Shown in pieces: positions 46,551 to 56,201 of a stretch of 64,000 bases of DNA (the first letter of the stretch is position 1; each line of letters opens with the position of its first letter). The DNA comes from Streptomyces sp. NBC_00344. GTDB taxonomy: Bacteria; Actinomycetota; Actinomycetes; Streptomycetales; Streptomycetaceae. The notes under the pieces were generated by a model. It was given only the letters and a program-made list of their open reading frames with translations. It did no database searches and had not been told where the DNA came from. Both the position numbers and the translations under genes were made by a program. The DNA lies in the NCBI RefSeq assembly GCF_036088315.1, contig NZ_CP107996.1:3428501-3492500 (forward strand), written 5' to 3'.

Positions 46551-47441
46551 TCAGTGGCGGGGGTAGGTATGCGTGAGCAGAACGCGTCCGCGAGCTGGAG
46601 GAGCAGCGTCAACGCAGCTCGCATCTACGACGTACGCCTGTACACGTCGGCTGTCCGAGGGATAGGGCAGTACGACGAGGAAGGCAGCCGCACCGTTGTA
46701 CGTGCCCTTCTGGGCGCCGAGTGGACTCTCCTGGCGGCCTATGCCCTTCTCAATACAGGAAGGCACCACAACGTCGGTTCCGCGTTTGAGGGTGTTCGGG
46801 CTGGAGTCCAGCTGGGCGGAGGGCGCCTTCTTCTCCTGCGGGGAACTGCCGGTGGCCGTGGCGCTGCTTGTAGCCAACAGAGAATCGACCTGACTCTGAA
46901 GGCCGGGCTCCGCAAAAACAGATGCTCCGTTGTCGGCTGAGCTCTCTGCGGAGCTGGGGTCGCTTCCGGGCTGAGAGGCCTGCAGGAAGAACACCCCTAT
47001 GCCAATCACGGCTGCGCCGAATGCTGCACCAAACGCCACGGCCCGCCGCCGACGCCGCACGCCGTGCTCCCGTCCCGGGCCGGTGTTCCCCTGAGGACGA
47101 CCTGCTGGGCGGCCTCCGGGCGTGGATCCTCTGACATGGGAGGCGGGCGGTGTTTCACGTGAAACATCAGCACTGTCTTCGGGTGGCGACGGGTCAAGCC
47201 GAACAGAGACGAGAGCGGCGTCTATCCGGTCGACGATGTCGGCGGGCATGCGCTCAGGTTCCGGCAGTGTGCCGAGCAGTTCCCGAATCTCTTCCAGGGA
47301 GTCCCGGATGCCGGCACATGGAGCGCAGCTGTTGAGGTGGTGCTGAATATCCGCTGTTCGAGACGATGAGAGAAGGCCTTCGGTGAAGTCGGCGATCTCA
47401 GCGACATCGGGGTGCTGAGGCGTGTCGGCTGTAGATGTCAT
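46551..47441 (-). CDS. Membrane-bound zinc-finger anti-sigma factor for SigM
   Basis: The 296-residue protein starts at an ATG that overlaps the sigM stop. Its N-terminal domain has the zinc anti-sigma motif in QHHLNSCAPCAG (His-x3-Cys-x2-Cys). A disordered linker with VSRET, encoded by a parS site, leads to one membrane helix (AVAFGAAFGAAVIGIGVFFL). The external part of about 130 residues ends in a Cys-containing domain. It should hold SigM at the membrane until an envelope or oxidative signal releases it. The signal is unknown. Confidence 0.9.
   Translation of the reverse strand: MTSTADTPQHPDVAEIADFTEGLLSSSRTADIQHHLNSCAPCAGIRDSLEEIRELLGTLPEPERMPADIVDRIDAALVSVRLDPSPPEDSADVSRETPPASHVRGSTPGGRPAGRPQGNTGPGREHGVRRRRRAVAFGAAFGAAVIGIGVFFLQASQPGSDPSSAESSADNGASVFAEPGLQSQVDSLLATSSATATGSSPQEKKAPSAQLDSSPNTLKRGTDVVVPSCIEKGIGRQESPLGAQKGTYNGAAAFLVVLPYPSDSRRVQAYVVDASCVDAAPPARGRVLLTHTYPRH
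47152..47165. other. parS: parS site, perfect, inside the anti-sigma gene
   Basis: GTTTCACGTGAAAC, with T and A extending the palindrome to 16 bases. On the minus-strand coding frame it reads Val-Ser-Arg-Glu-Thr in the linker of the anti-sigma factor. Confidence 0.93.
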
Positions 47442-48142
47442 GCGTGTCCACCTCCGCCCTTCACTGCCGCAGAATCGCTCGGTCCTGTGTCCTCGAGTCT
47501 CGATGTAGGTGGGACGGATGTCCCTGGCGTCCGGTTCCTTTGCTCTCTCGAATCAAGGCTGTCCGCACCCCCCGGGCGTAGATGGGCGAGAAGGGGTAGC
47601 AGTTTCGCTCTGCCGCGTGCACAGCGGCTCTTCACCGTTCCCGTGGGAACATCGAGGATTTGAGCGGCCTCTGCGACGGGGTAGCCCTGCATATCGACGA
47701 GAACCAGCACGGCTCGCTGTTCCGCTGGCAGCCTGCCCAGGGCGTCGATGAGCTCGCGGTGGAGGTCGTGCCGTTCCGCGGGTGCCTCGGCAGACTCATG
47801 AGGTTCGAGGAGCTGATCGAGGCGCTCCGTGTCGTCAACCGGCGACGTTTTCCGTGAGGCTGCCTTGCGTACCCGGTCGAGACAGGCGTTGACGGTGATG
47901 CGGTGGAGCCATGTGGTGACAGCCGACTGGCCGCGGAACGTGTGGGCGGCGCGGTAGGCGGATACCAGAGCGTCCTGGACGGCGTCGGCGGCCTCTTCAC
48001 GGTCGCCCAGCGTGCGCAGGGCGACCGCCCAGAGACGGTCGCGGTGCCGACGTACCAGCTCACCGAAGGCGTCGGGGTCGCCTGCGACATGCGCGGCCAG
48101 AAGATCCTGGTCGTTCATGTCGCTGACTGCGGCGGCGTCCAA
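47438..48142 (-). CDS. sigM: ECF RNA polymerase sigma factor SigM
   Basis: The TTG at 48142 has the strong ribosome site GGAGGGG, giving 234 residues; an ATG at 48118 is in frame but has none. Sigma region 2 reads AFGELVRRHRDRLWAVALRT, then AADAVQDALVSAYR and TWLHRITVNACLDRVRK. Region 4 has LPAEQRAVLVLVDMQGYPVA and VPTGTVKSRCARGRAKL. A Pro/Ser-rich tail of about 45 residues ends the protein. The place between murJ and trxB equals that of mycobacterial sigM. It is coupled to its anti-sigma factor by a 4-base overlap. Confidence 0.94.
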   Translation of the reverse strand: MDAAAVSDMNDQDLLAAHVAGDPDAFGELVRRHRDRLWAVALRTLGDREEAADAVQDALVSAYRAAHTFRGQSAVTTWLHRITVNACLDRVRKAASRKTSPVDDTERLDQLLEPHESAEAPAERHDLHRELIDALGRLPAEQRAVLVLVDMQGYPVAEAAQILDVPTGTVKSRCARGRAKLLPLLAHLRPGGADSLDSREQRNRTPGTSVPPTSRLEDTGPSDSAAVKGGGGHA

Positions 48143-48170
48143 CGGTGAGCCCCTCCCCTGTCGATTCCGA

Positions 48171-49901
48171 TCAGCCGGTGAACTTCACATCCGTGATGGC
48201 CTGCTTGTACCCAACGCGGCTGTATTCGTCCCCGGGCGAATACGGCATCGCTGTCAACCAGACAAGCACATAGCGAGTAGAGGCTGACTTGATCGTCTTG
48301 AGGTGTGCTGTGGTGCCGTCCGTGCTCACAGAGGCGATCTGTTTCATGGAGCTCAATGGAGCGGACGATGAGAGGGAGTCTGCAGCGTAGAGCGAGATCG
48401 CTGTTTCCTTACCCGGGTAGTGCAGTCCTATGGAGACAGCCGAGAGAGTCCGCTGGGAGCCCAGGTCATAGACAATGCCGACGCCTTGTTTGAAGGGTGC
48501 CAGCTTGGGTCCGCCTGTGAAGGAGTGGGTTCGCCAGTACGTCGAGCTGTCGTCATCGTAGGTGTTTCCGACGTCCGCAACGTGCTGGGGACTGCCGTCC
48601 GGGTAGTACTCCTCGGCATCCTTGATCGAGAGGGTCTGCGTGGCCTTCTGCTCGCTGTTGCCGTCGCTGTTGCCGTTGTTCGTCTGGTGAGTGCCTGGGT
48701 CTTTGGTCTTACCCCGGTCCAGGAGCGCGTCGGCGAGCTGCCAGCTGCCCAGACCCAGTGCGGCAATCAACAGTGCGGAGACGGTCCACTTCAAGGCTTT
48801 CCCCGTGCGTCCCTGGAGCGGGGGTGGCGGAGAGGCAATCGGCTTGGTGGCAGCCGCGCCGGGGCCGGCCGGCGGGCGCCCGTAACTGCCCTGTTGATAG
48901 GAGGTGCGCTGGTACTCCGGCGGTGGGGTGTATGCAGGCTCAGGCTGACGGATGCGTGGCATGGAAGCCACGGCCTTGGCGAGCTCGTCAGGGGTTGTGC
49001 AGGGTGGCTCCTGGCGGGAGGCCGTGGCTCCATCATTGGCCAGGGCACGCATGGCGAGCTCAGCGAGGCCGCGGTTGACTCCGGCGCGCACCTGGTCCGG
49101 AGGGATCAGTCCAACGCCCTTGGGTAGGCCGGCGAGGCCATAGGCATCGGTTTCGTAGGGCCAGCGCTGCGTCAGTGACGCATACAGCAAGGCGCCGATG
49201 GCCTCGGTGTCGGTGCGCTGTGGTGTCTCGGAAGTGATGCCGCGAAGAGCGGCATTCACCGCAAGGCCGCGGATGCGGTACTGGCCGGACGAGGTACGCA
49301 AAACAGCGCTCGGGGTGAGCCTGAGATGGGCCAACCCTTCCCTGTGCGCGGCGGTCATCGCCTGCGCGACCTGGCTGACGAGCTGGTAGGCGTCGTGTGC
49401 CTCCATCGGTCCCGAGGCGAGGAGCGCGGTGATCTCCACCGCGTCGGGCAGCCATTCGTGGACGACGTAGACCAGTTCATTCTCCTCCACAGCATCCAGG
49501 ACCTGCACAAAGCGCGGGTCCCCGAGCAGCGCTGAGGAGCGGGCAGCGGCAAGCACGGAGCGTGCTCTCGGATGGTCTGCGGGCAGCAGGTGCACGCCGA
49601 CCGCGCGGCGTAGCTTCTCGTCGACTGCACGCCAGCTGCTGAAGCCGTCCAAACGGGTGACGCATTCCTCGAGCCGGTAGCGCCTGGCCAGCTTGTGCCC
49701 GCTGTGCAGCTCGGGTGTAGCGAGGGGCTCCGAGCTCTTCGTTTCTGTCTTTTCGCCCTGGGTGCTCTCATTGGCCATGGTGTCAGCCGTGTCCTGAGGT
49801 TCTGCCGTGCCGTCGACCGTGGCCTTGTCCGTTTTGGCGGCCGAAGATTCATCGCCGCCGTTGTCGGCCACGTCGACGGCAGCCGTGCTACGTTCCGCCA
49901 C
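48171..49901 (-). CDS. MurJ-linked pseudokinase with extracytoplasmic domain
   Basis: I prefer the GTG at 49901, behind GGAGGCAGGA, giving 576 residues; starts at 49970 and 49955 are alternatives. After an acidic N-terminus comes a kinase-like fold (about 75-320) that has lost its active site: the HRD position reads HLRLTPSAVL, and the DFG position RGLAV. One membrane helix (WTVSALLIAALGLGSWQLA) leads to an external domain of about 150 residues with YDLGSQRTLSAVSIGL, resembling discoidin-type carbohydrate-binding modules. In mycobacteria the same pseudokinase and external domain are fused to MurJ, and FhaA binds the phosphorylated form. Here it is a separate protein encoded after murJ. Confidence 0.9.
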   Translation of the reverse strand: MAERSTAAVDVADNGGDESSAAKTDKATVDGTAEPQDTADTMANESTQGEKTETKSSEPLATPELHSGHKLARRYRLEECVTRLDGFSSWRAVDEKLRRAVGVHLLPADHPRARSVLAAARSSALLGDPRFVQVLDAVEENELVYVVHEWLPDAVEITALLASGPMEAHDAYQLVSQVAQAMTAAHREGLAHLRLTPSAVLRTSSGQYRIRGLAVNAALRGITSETPQRTDTEAIGALLYASLTQRWPYETDAYGLAGLPKGVGLIPPDQVRAGVNRGLAELAMRALANDGATASRQEPPCTTPDELAKAVASMPRIRQPEPAYTPPPEYQRTSYQQGSYGRPPAGPGAAATKPIASPPPPLQGRTGKALKWTVSALLIAALGLGSWQLADALLDRGKTKDPGTHQTNNGNSDGNSEQKATQTLSIKDAEEYYPDGSPQHVADVGNTYDDDSSTYWRTHSFTGGPKLAPFKQGVGIVYDLGSQRTLSAVSIGLHYPGKETAISLYAADSLSSSAPLSSMKQIASVSTDGTTAHLKTIKSASTRYVLVWLTAMPYSPGDEYSRVGYKQAITDVKFTG

Positions 49902-50029
49902 CGTCGTTCCTGCCTCCCCATCCGTTACGCGCTGTCGGCCAGTCTGCAAAGCCATGCCAATTGTGCCCACAGTCCGGCGCTATGCACGACACGCGGCGAC
50001 GGACGATGGTTGTGCGATCCGGCCGCCAT

Positions 50030-52201
50030 CTAGCGGCCCAGGCGCCCGCGCACCATAGCGACCATTGAGTTGAGCTCCGCGATCCGCATGCGCTTCGCGG
50101 CGATGAAGAACACACCCAGAAGTACGATCCCGCCGACCATCAGTGCCGCCAATGAGGCGAACGTGCTGTCGCCCAGCACCCGGGTGATGCCGAGGCCGAC
50201 CGCACCGCCGGCGATGGCCCCCGGCACGGAAGCGAGGGCAAGTCGGGCATACGTGCGCAGGATGTTCGTGCCGTCCAGATCGCCGCCCAGCCGGTTGCTG
50301 AGCCTCCTCCAGGCCACTCCCACCCCGACCGCGTAGGCCAGGCCGTAGGAGGCGGCCATGCCGACCACTGCCCATTGGGGAGGGAGGAGGACGTAGCAGA
50401 TCGCCGACGCCGCAGCGTTGACGGCCGCGACGATGACTGTGTTGTAGAAGGGGGTGCGGGTGTCTTCGTAGGCATAGAAGCCTCGCAGGACGACGTACTG
50501 CACCGAGTACGGGATAAGGCCCAGAGCGAAGGCCATCAGTACGTACCCCATGGACTGGGAGGCCTGTGCGCCGCTTGAGGCGAACAGCAGAGTGCAGATG
50601 GGCACACCCAGCGAAAGGAAGGCGAAGGAAACCGGGACGATCGCTACGGCGGAATTGCGCAGGCCCTGGGAGATGTCGTCGCGCACCGCGCCAACATCGC
50701 CGTCGGCGGCGGCGCGGGAGATCCTGGGCAATAGTGCGGCCATGACCGAGACGGTGATGATGGCCTGCGGCATGCCCCAGATGAGCTGAGCGTTGGAGTA
50801 GGCCATGATGCCCGCCCCGTCCCGGTGGGAATCGTGGCCGGCGGCGGTGGCGAGCTGGGTGACCACGAGGACACCCGCCTGGTTGGCCAGGACGAAGAGC
50901 ACGGTCCACTTGGCGAGCTTTACCGCCTTGCCCAGCCCGTGGCCGCGCCAGTCGAAGCGCGGGCGGAAACGGAATCCGGCTTCCCGGAGGTAGGGGATCA
51001 TGGCCAGGGCCTGGACGGTCAGCCCAAGCAGGGTGCCGATACCCAGCAGCCGTACCCCGTCCGCGGGGATGGTGCTGACCTGCATGTGTGAATCGGCAGA
51101 GGTGCCGTAGACCCAGATGAACAGGCCGAAGGTGAAGATCATGACGATGTTGTTGAGGACCGGGGTCCACATCATCGCCCCGAACTTTCCGCGGGCGTTC
51201 AGTACCTGTCCCATCACTACATGCACGCCCATGAAAAAGATGGTGGGCAAGCAGTAGCGGGCAAAGGTGACGGCGACGTTGTTGGCCGCGGGCTCGCCGG
51301 CGATCGTCGACGACATCAGGCGGATGAGCACTGGGGCGGCAAAGACCGCAATAGCGACGATGACGCCGAGCGCAACCATGACGACCGTCAGAAGTCGGTT
51401 GGCATATGCCTCGCCGCCGTCCTCGTCCTCCTTCATCGAGCGCACCAACTGCGGCACGAAGACGGAATTGAGGCCGCCGCCGACGGTCAGGATGTAGATC
51501 ATTGTCGGCAGGGTGTAGGCCACGGTGAAGGCATCACCGAGGGTGGCAGCGCCCAGAGCCGCGGTGATCACCATGGTGCGAACAAAACCGGTGAGGCGGG
51601 AGACCAACGTGCCCGCCGCCATGACGGCGCTCGACTTCAGCAGGCCAGAGGCTCGTCCAGCCGATTTGCTGGGCGCCGGGGCGGGGACAGCCTCGGGTTC
51701 CGGTTCGGACGGAGGGACGGGCCCGGAGCCCTGTTGATCACGGAAGAGGTGGGCAAAGGCATCCGGCTGCTCCGGATGTGCGCCGGCTTGGCCGACCAGA
51801 TCGTCCACGCCCACGAACTGGGTTGTCGCGTCGTCCCCGTACGGGAGATAGCGCGACGGCCCTTCCGGCTCGGGTGGTGGTGTCTGCGCCCACACCCTGG
51901 GGTCCGGGGCGTACTGAGAGGCGGCCGGCTGCTGGTACAGGGGCTGGGGCTCGGCATAGGTGCCAGGGGGAGGCGGAGGGTGGGAGGAGCGGTCGTAGAG
52001 TGCCTCGGCCACCGGGTCCTGAGCCGTGAGGTCCTGAGCACGGTACGGGTCGTAGTCGTACGCGTCCTGGACATAGGGATCCGCGGCACGGGGCGGTGGC
52101 GGCACCTGATCCGGCACGTCAGGTTCGGGGGGCATCCCACCGGGATACGCAGCGCCGCTTCCAGCACCCTGTTCGCGGTCACTGTCGTACGGCGCATTCA
52201 T
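50030..52201 (-). CDS. murJ: Lipid II flippase MurJ (MviN)
   Basis: A 723-residue polytopic protein. The first 190 residues are disordered and rich in Pro, Gln, Asp and Tyr; then come about 14 membrane helices of the MOP superfamily, beginning SSAVMAAGTLVSRLTGFVRT with the essential Arg, and including YTLPTMIYILTVGGGLNSVF. It flips lipid II to the outer face of the membrane for peptidoglycan synthesis. Its partner pseudokinase is encoded next on the same strand after about 130 bases, and the DUF6049 gene lies upstream. Confidence 0.95.
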   Translation of the reverse strand: MNAPYDSDREQGAGSGAAYPGGMPPEPDVPDQVPPPPRAADPYVQDAYDYDPYRAQDLTAQDPVAEALYDRSSHPPPPPGTYAEPQPLYQQPAASQYAPDPRVWAQTPPPEPEGPSRYLPYGDDATTQFVGVDDLVGQAGAHPEQPDAFAHLFRDQQGSGPVPPSEPEPEAVPAPAPSKSAGRASGLLKSSAVMAAGTLVSRLTGFVRTMVITAALGAATLGDAFTVAYTLPTMIYILTVGGGLNSVFVPQLVRSMKEDEDGGEAYANRLLTVVMVALGVIVAIAVFAAPVLIRLMSSTIAGEPAANNVAVTFARYCLPTIFFMGVHVVMGQVLNARGKFGAMMWTPVLNNIVMIFTFGLFIWVYGTSADSHMQVSTIPADGVRLLGIGTLLGLTVQALAMIPYLREAGFRFRPRFDWRGHGLGKAVKLAKWTVLFVLANQAGVLVVTQLATAAGHDSHRDGAGIMAYSNAQLIWGMPQAIITVSVMAALLPRISRAAADGDVGAVRDDISQGLRNSAVAIVPVSFAFLSLGVPICTLLFASSGAQASQSMGYVLMAFALGLIPYSVQYVVLRGFYAYEDTRTPFYNTVIVAAVNAAASAICYVLLPPQWAVVGMAASYGLAYAVGVGVAWRRLSNRLGGDLDGTNILRTYARLALASVPGAIAGGAVGLGITRVLGDSTFASLAALMVGGIVLLGVFFIAAKRMRIAELNSMVAMVRGRLGR

Positions 52202-52247
52202 TGGTTACCCCACCTCGTCGTCCCCGGCCGGCCAGCCACAGCATCGC

Positions 52248-54542
52248 TCAACGGTCCACTTTCTCACCCGAGCCCGGCGGGTTGCCGCCTCCCGCTCCGG
52301 TATCCCCGTCCGGGTCACTCGGCTGCTCGGGCGGTTCGTCCCCAGAGGCGGATGCGCGGGCCACGGTGCGCTTGCGATGTGTGTACATCCTGATCCCGGC
52401 AAGCACCAGCAGCAGCACCCCGCCGGCGATGACGAGCATCACGGTGGGCGTCATTTCGGACACCGTCACCCTGAACGGCATAGCCTTCGCGGTGCCGTAC
52501 GGAGTGCCGTCCTCCGTGTAGAGCTGTGCGAACACCTGGACCGGCCCATTGGCGCTGATCGATGTCGTGAATTTCACGGTCTGGCTGTGACCACCCGCGA
52601 TCTTCAGCGGCTGTTCGGCGATCGCGGCCTCGTGGTCGCCCAGCTGGAGGCGGTTCGGCTGGGCCGAGCGAAGCCGCAGCACCAGGTGCTCGACCGGCTG
52701 GACGAGTTTGTTCTGCACGGTCACTGGGATCGTCGCGCTGCGTCCGGACAGAGTCACGTCCGATTTCTGGACCAGCTGTACTCGATTGGTGAGACTCAGC
52801 AGATACTTCTGGACTCCGGAGCGGTAGCTCTTGGCGCCCTTGGCATCTCCCCGCCACGACGTGGACAGCGCGCGGTTCATCGCGTTGCCGAACGGGGTGA
52901 CCACTCGGTCCGGCTGGGTCAGGACGTTTTTGAAGTTGTCCAGCGTGGTCTGCATGCTTCTGACGTCCTGGAACGCTTGTGTCGGCAATTCCTGCCGACG
53001 CAAGGACCTGGGATACGCCGAGCCGCTGGGAACCTTCGTCGTGGCGTTGTTGTCCGCTTTCGTCTTCGATGCGGCGCCCAGGCCCAGTGGCTGCGTCCAG
53101 CGCTGTGCGTCCAATGTGCGCAGAGCTGTGGCCATGGACTGTGCCTGGCTGGCGGATGGCATCCGCTGCGGGGCGATCACGATGCTGCGCTGTTTGGCCG
53201 GGTCCTGGAGGGTTAGAGCCAGAGACTGCGCGAGGAAGTTCTGCACGGCGAGCGTAGAGGTGCCCGCCTTCGTCATATTGCCCTGGAAGGCGGTGGAGAG
53301 CCGCGCGTCGGCGACCACCGCTGTGGTCCCTCCGCCGATCGGCCGTGCGGCCGTGGGCGTGTAGGGCAGCCCTGTGGCCTCCTGCAGGCTGTCGCTGCGG
53401 GCGATCACGTTGTGTGCGCCGGCCGACGTGGCCACATCGACGATGGAGGGGTCGATCGCACCGTCCGCAGGCCAGGCGAAATCAGTGGTGGGCCTCACAT
53501 GAAGGATGGTCTGTACGGTCGTCGCCGCAATCTCGGTGGCCGGCTGGAGGTGGCTCAGGGCCCCGGGGACGTTCTTGCCGCGGTGTGCCAGGGAAGCCAG
53601 ATCGGGATCGGCGAACGGCAGCGCGACAATCTTCTTTCCCTGCACGGTGTTCTCAAGCTCACTCAGCCATTTCTTGGCGACGGCCTGATTCTTGCCCGCG
53701 ATCTCGGTGTCCCCGACCTTGATCCGGTAGTTCCGTGTCATTGCATCGACACTGGCCAGCAGATCAGGGTCGACGACCCAGGTGACGGGCAGCGAGCTGC
53801 CCAGCGAGACCATCTGCTCCAGCCGCCCGCCGGGAGCGAGCTCCTGTGCCAGGTCGTCGTTCTCGAAGACCGGGGTCTGCTGGGCGTCGGAACCCGTCTC
53901 GGCCGTGAGGTGCGCGCCGGAAATCAGCGGCCAGAGCGTCGTCAGGCGCGACTTTTCGCTTACATCCGTGGGCTGCCAGGGCAGGAAGGTCCGCTGGATC
54001 CCCAGCATTTGTTCGTAGGGGGCGGTGGGCGTCTGGCCCGACACGGAGACGGCGAGCTGGTACACGCCGTCCTCGCCGAGGCCCAGCTTGCTCACGGGGA
54101 CAGAGATCGAGAAGTTCTCACTGATCCCTGGAGGGAGCTTCGCGAAGGAGGCGGTGTATTTGCCGCCGATCTCCAACGGGTCGTTCCCCGTCACATCCGA
54201 GGAGTGCTTCGCCGCGTCGTCGATGTAGGAACGGCCCAGCAGTCGTGGCCCCACCCGTACTCCGACATGAGCACCGGTGACAGCCTCTTTGCCCTTGTTG
54301 GTGACTGTTCCCGACACGGTTACCGTGTCGCCCTTCACCGGGGCGCTGGGCGTGAGCTCGTCGAGGTTGACGGCCACACCGCTGAGACTTTTTCCACTGA
54401 CAGCAGCCTGCGCGGGCGTGGCCGCCGGACCGTAGAAGAAGGCCGCCATGAGCGGAAGACCGGCCAGTAGCGACGCTGCACGCCGAAACCGCCGGCGGGC
54501 AGGAGAGAGAGCCTTCTCCCGGAAGTGTGCCGCCTCGGCCAC
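52248..54542 (-). CDS. DUF6049 family secreted membrane-anchored protein
   Basis: This 764-residue protein starts at a GTG. A Sec signal peptide (RAASLLAGLPLMAAFFYG, cleavage near AQA) is followed by an Ig-like domain about 45-150 (VNLDELTPSAPVKGDTVTVS), a large central domain and a C-terminal membrane helix (TPTVMLVIAGGVLLLVLAGI) with a basic stop-transfer and acidic tail. This is what I know as the DUF6049 family, usually encoded beside murJ in actinobacteria. It is probably an envelope protein working with MurJ or wall assembly. Exact role unknown. It is divergent from the CCA transferase gene. Confidence 0.82.
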   Translation of the reverse strand: MAEAAHFREKALSPARRRFRRAASLLAGLPLMAAFFYGPAATPAQAAVSGKSLSGVAVNLDELTPSAPVKGDTVTVSGTVTNKGKEAVTGAHVGVRVGPRLLGRSYIDDAAKHSSDVTGNDPLEIGGKYTASFAKLPPGISENFSISVPVSKLGLGEDGVYQLAVSVSGQTPTAPYEQMLGIQRTFLPWQPTDVSEKSRLTTLWPLISGAHLTAETGSDAQQTPVFENDDLAQELAPGGRLEQMVSLGSSLPVTWVVDPDLLASVDAMTRNYRIKVGDTEIAGKNQAVAKKWLSELENTVQGKKIVALPFADPDLASLAHRGKNVPGALSHLQPATEIAATTVQTILHVRPTTDFAWPADGAIDPSIVDVATSAGAHNVIARSDSLQEATGLPYTPTAARPIGGGTTAVVADARLSTAFQGNMTKAGTSTLAVQNFLAQSLALTLQDPAKQRSIVIAPQRMPSASQAQSMATALRTLDAQRWTQPLGLGAASKTKADNNATTKVPSGSAYPRSLRRQELPTQAFQDVRSMQTTLDNFKNVLTQPDRVVTPFGNAMNRALSTSWRGDAKGAKSYRSGVQKYLLSLTNRVQLVQKSDVTLSGRSATIPVTVQNKLVQPVEHLVLRLRSAQPNRLQLGDHEAAIAEQPLKIAGGHSQTVKFTTSISANGPVQVFAQLYTEDGTPYGTAKAMPFRVTVSEMTPTVMLVIAGGVLLLVLAGIRMYTHRKRTVARASASGDEPPEQPSDPDGDTGAGGGNPPGSGEKVDR

Positions 54543-54724
54543 GCGCTCGCCCGTCCCTCGTTTTCGTCAGCTGCATCGGTGATTGTCGGTTAGTGCGTCC
54601 ACGCATGGTAACGATGTGCCCTGGGCCTGAGTGCCGCGGACTGCTCCACATGATCGGAAGGGTGGGTGCACCGGCCAGGAAATAGGGACGTCTGGGTCGG
54701 CTCGGGCACGTACCCTTTTCTGTT

Positions 54725-56167
54725 GTGCCGAACGCCAATGATGACAACCCCAGTGCACTGAGTCAGGTGCAGAACCGCGCGGTCGCCGAGCTGCTGCGGG
54801 TGTCCCCGGTCGCCGATGACCTTGCCCGTCGCTTTGAGGAGGCCGGGTTCCGACTTGCGCTGGTCGGAGGATCGGTCAGGGATGCGTTGCTTGGCCGGCT
54901 CGGCAACGACCTGGACTTCACCACCGATGCCCGCCCTGAGGCCGTACTGAAGCTTGTCCGGCCGTGGGCCGACGCGGTGTGGGAGGTCGGGATCGCCTTT
55001 GGCACGGTCGGCTGTCAGAAGGACGGCTACCTGGTCGAGGTCACGACGTATCGATCGGAGGCGTACGACCGGACGTCACGCAAGCCGGAGGTGTCCTACG
55101 GCGACTTCATTGAGGAAGACCTCGTGCGTCGTGACTTCACCGTGAACGCCATGGCCGTCGCCCTGCCTGAGAAGGTGTTCATCGACCCGCACGGGGGTGT
55201 GGCTGACCTTGCCGCCCGTGTGCTGCGCACTCCGGGCACTCCGGAGGAATCGTTCTCCGATGACCCGCTGCGCATGATGCGGGCTGCGCGGTTTGCCGCA
55301 CAACTGGACTTCGATGTTGACCCCGAAGTCGTCAGAGCGATGAAGGCGATGTCGGAACGTATCGAGATCGTCTCTGCCGAGCGGGTACGTGATGAGTTCA
55401 ACAAGCTGATGCTGTCCACCAACCCCCGCAAGGGTCTGGCTCTGCTGGTTGACACCGGCCTTGCGGAGCGAGTCCTGCCCGAGCTTCCCGCGTTGCGTCT
55501 GGAAAGCGATGAGCATCATCGGCACAAAGATGTGTACGAGCACTCACTGACTGTGCTCGAGCAGGCTATTGATCTGGAGCAGGATGGCCCCGATCTGGTT
55601 CTGCGGCTTGCGGCCTTGCTTCATGACATCGGCAAGCCAAGGACGCGACGCTTCGAGAAGGACGGTGGGGTCTCCTTCCACCACCACGAGATCGTGGGCG
55701 CCAAGCTGGCGAAGAGGCGTATGACCGCGCTCAAGTACTCAAACGACATGGTCAAGGACGTCACGAAGCTCATCGAGCTGCATCTGCGTTTCCACGGCTA
55801 TGGGGCTGGCGAGTGGACCGATTCGGCGGTGCGACGCTATGTCCGCGATGCAGGGCCGCTGCTGGACCGGCTGCACAAACTGACCCGCTCGGATTGCACT
55901 ACCCGCAACAAGCGCAAGGCCAACGCGCTCTCACGGGCGTATGACGGTCTTGAGGAGCGGATTGGGCAGCTTCAGGAACAGGAGGAACTGGACTCGATCA
56001 GGCCGGATCTGGACGGCAACCAGATCATGGAGTTGCTCGGCATCGGTCCAGGCCCGGTGATCGGCAACGCCTACAAGTTCCTGCTTGAGCTCCGTCTGGA
56101 GAACGGCCCAATGGGGCAAGACGCTGCTGGCGCAGCGCTCAAGGAGTGGTGGTCGACGCAAAGCTGA
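54725..56167 (+). CDS. pcnA: CCA tRNA nucleotidyltransferase
   Basis: The 480-residue enzyme starts at a GTG. The nucleotidyltransferase head has LVGGSVRDALLGRLGNDLDF with the catalytic Asp pair, then RRDFTVNAMAV and the RNA-binding part. A C-terminal HD phosphohydrolase domain reads LAALLHDIGKPRTRRF and HHHEIVGAKLAKRR. It adds or repairs the CCA end of tRNAs, needed here because the three tRNA genes in the window do not encode CCA. In actinobacteria the gene is often annotated pcnA, a misleading name for a class II CCA enzyme. Confidence 0.95.
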   Translation: MPNANDDNPSALSQVQNRAVAELLRVSPVADDLARRFEEAGFRLALVGGSVRDALLGRLGNDLDFTTDARPEAVLKLVRPWADAVWEVGIAFGTVGCQKDGYLVEVTTYRSEAYDRTSRKPEVSYGDFIEEDLVRRDFTVNAMAVALPEKVFIDPHGGVADLAARVLRTPGTPEESFSDDPLRMMRAARFAAQLDFDVDPEVVRAMKAMSERIEIVSAERVRDEFNKLMLSTNPRKGLALLVDTGLAERVLPELPALRLESDEHHRHKDVYEHSLTVLEQAIDLEQDGPDLVLRLAALLHDIGKPRTRRFEKDGGVSFHHHEIVGAKLAKRRMTALKYSNDMVKDVTKLIELHLRFHGYGAGEWTDSAVRRYVRDAGPLLDRLHKLTRSDCTTRNKRKANALSRAYDGLEERIGQLQEQEELDSIRPDLDGNQIMELLGIGPGPVIGNAYKFLLELRLENGPMGQDAAGAALKEWWSTQS

Positions 56168-56173
56168 GGTCAT

Positions 56174-56187
56174 GTTTCACGTGAAAC
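56174..56187. other. parS: parS site, perfect
   Basis: GTTTCACGTGAAAC, 6 bases after the CCA transferase stop. Its outer flanks CAT and ATG extend the palindrome to 20 bases. A second site lies 36 bases on. Confidence 0.93.
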
Positions 56188-56201
56188 ATGACGAGACGCC
56201 G

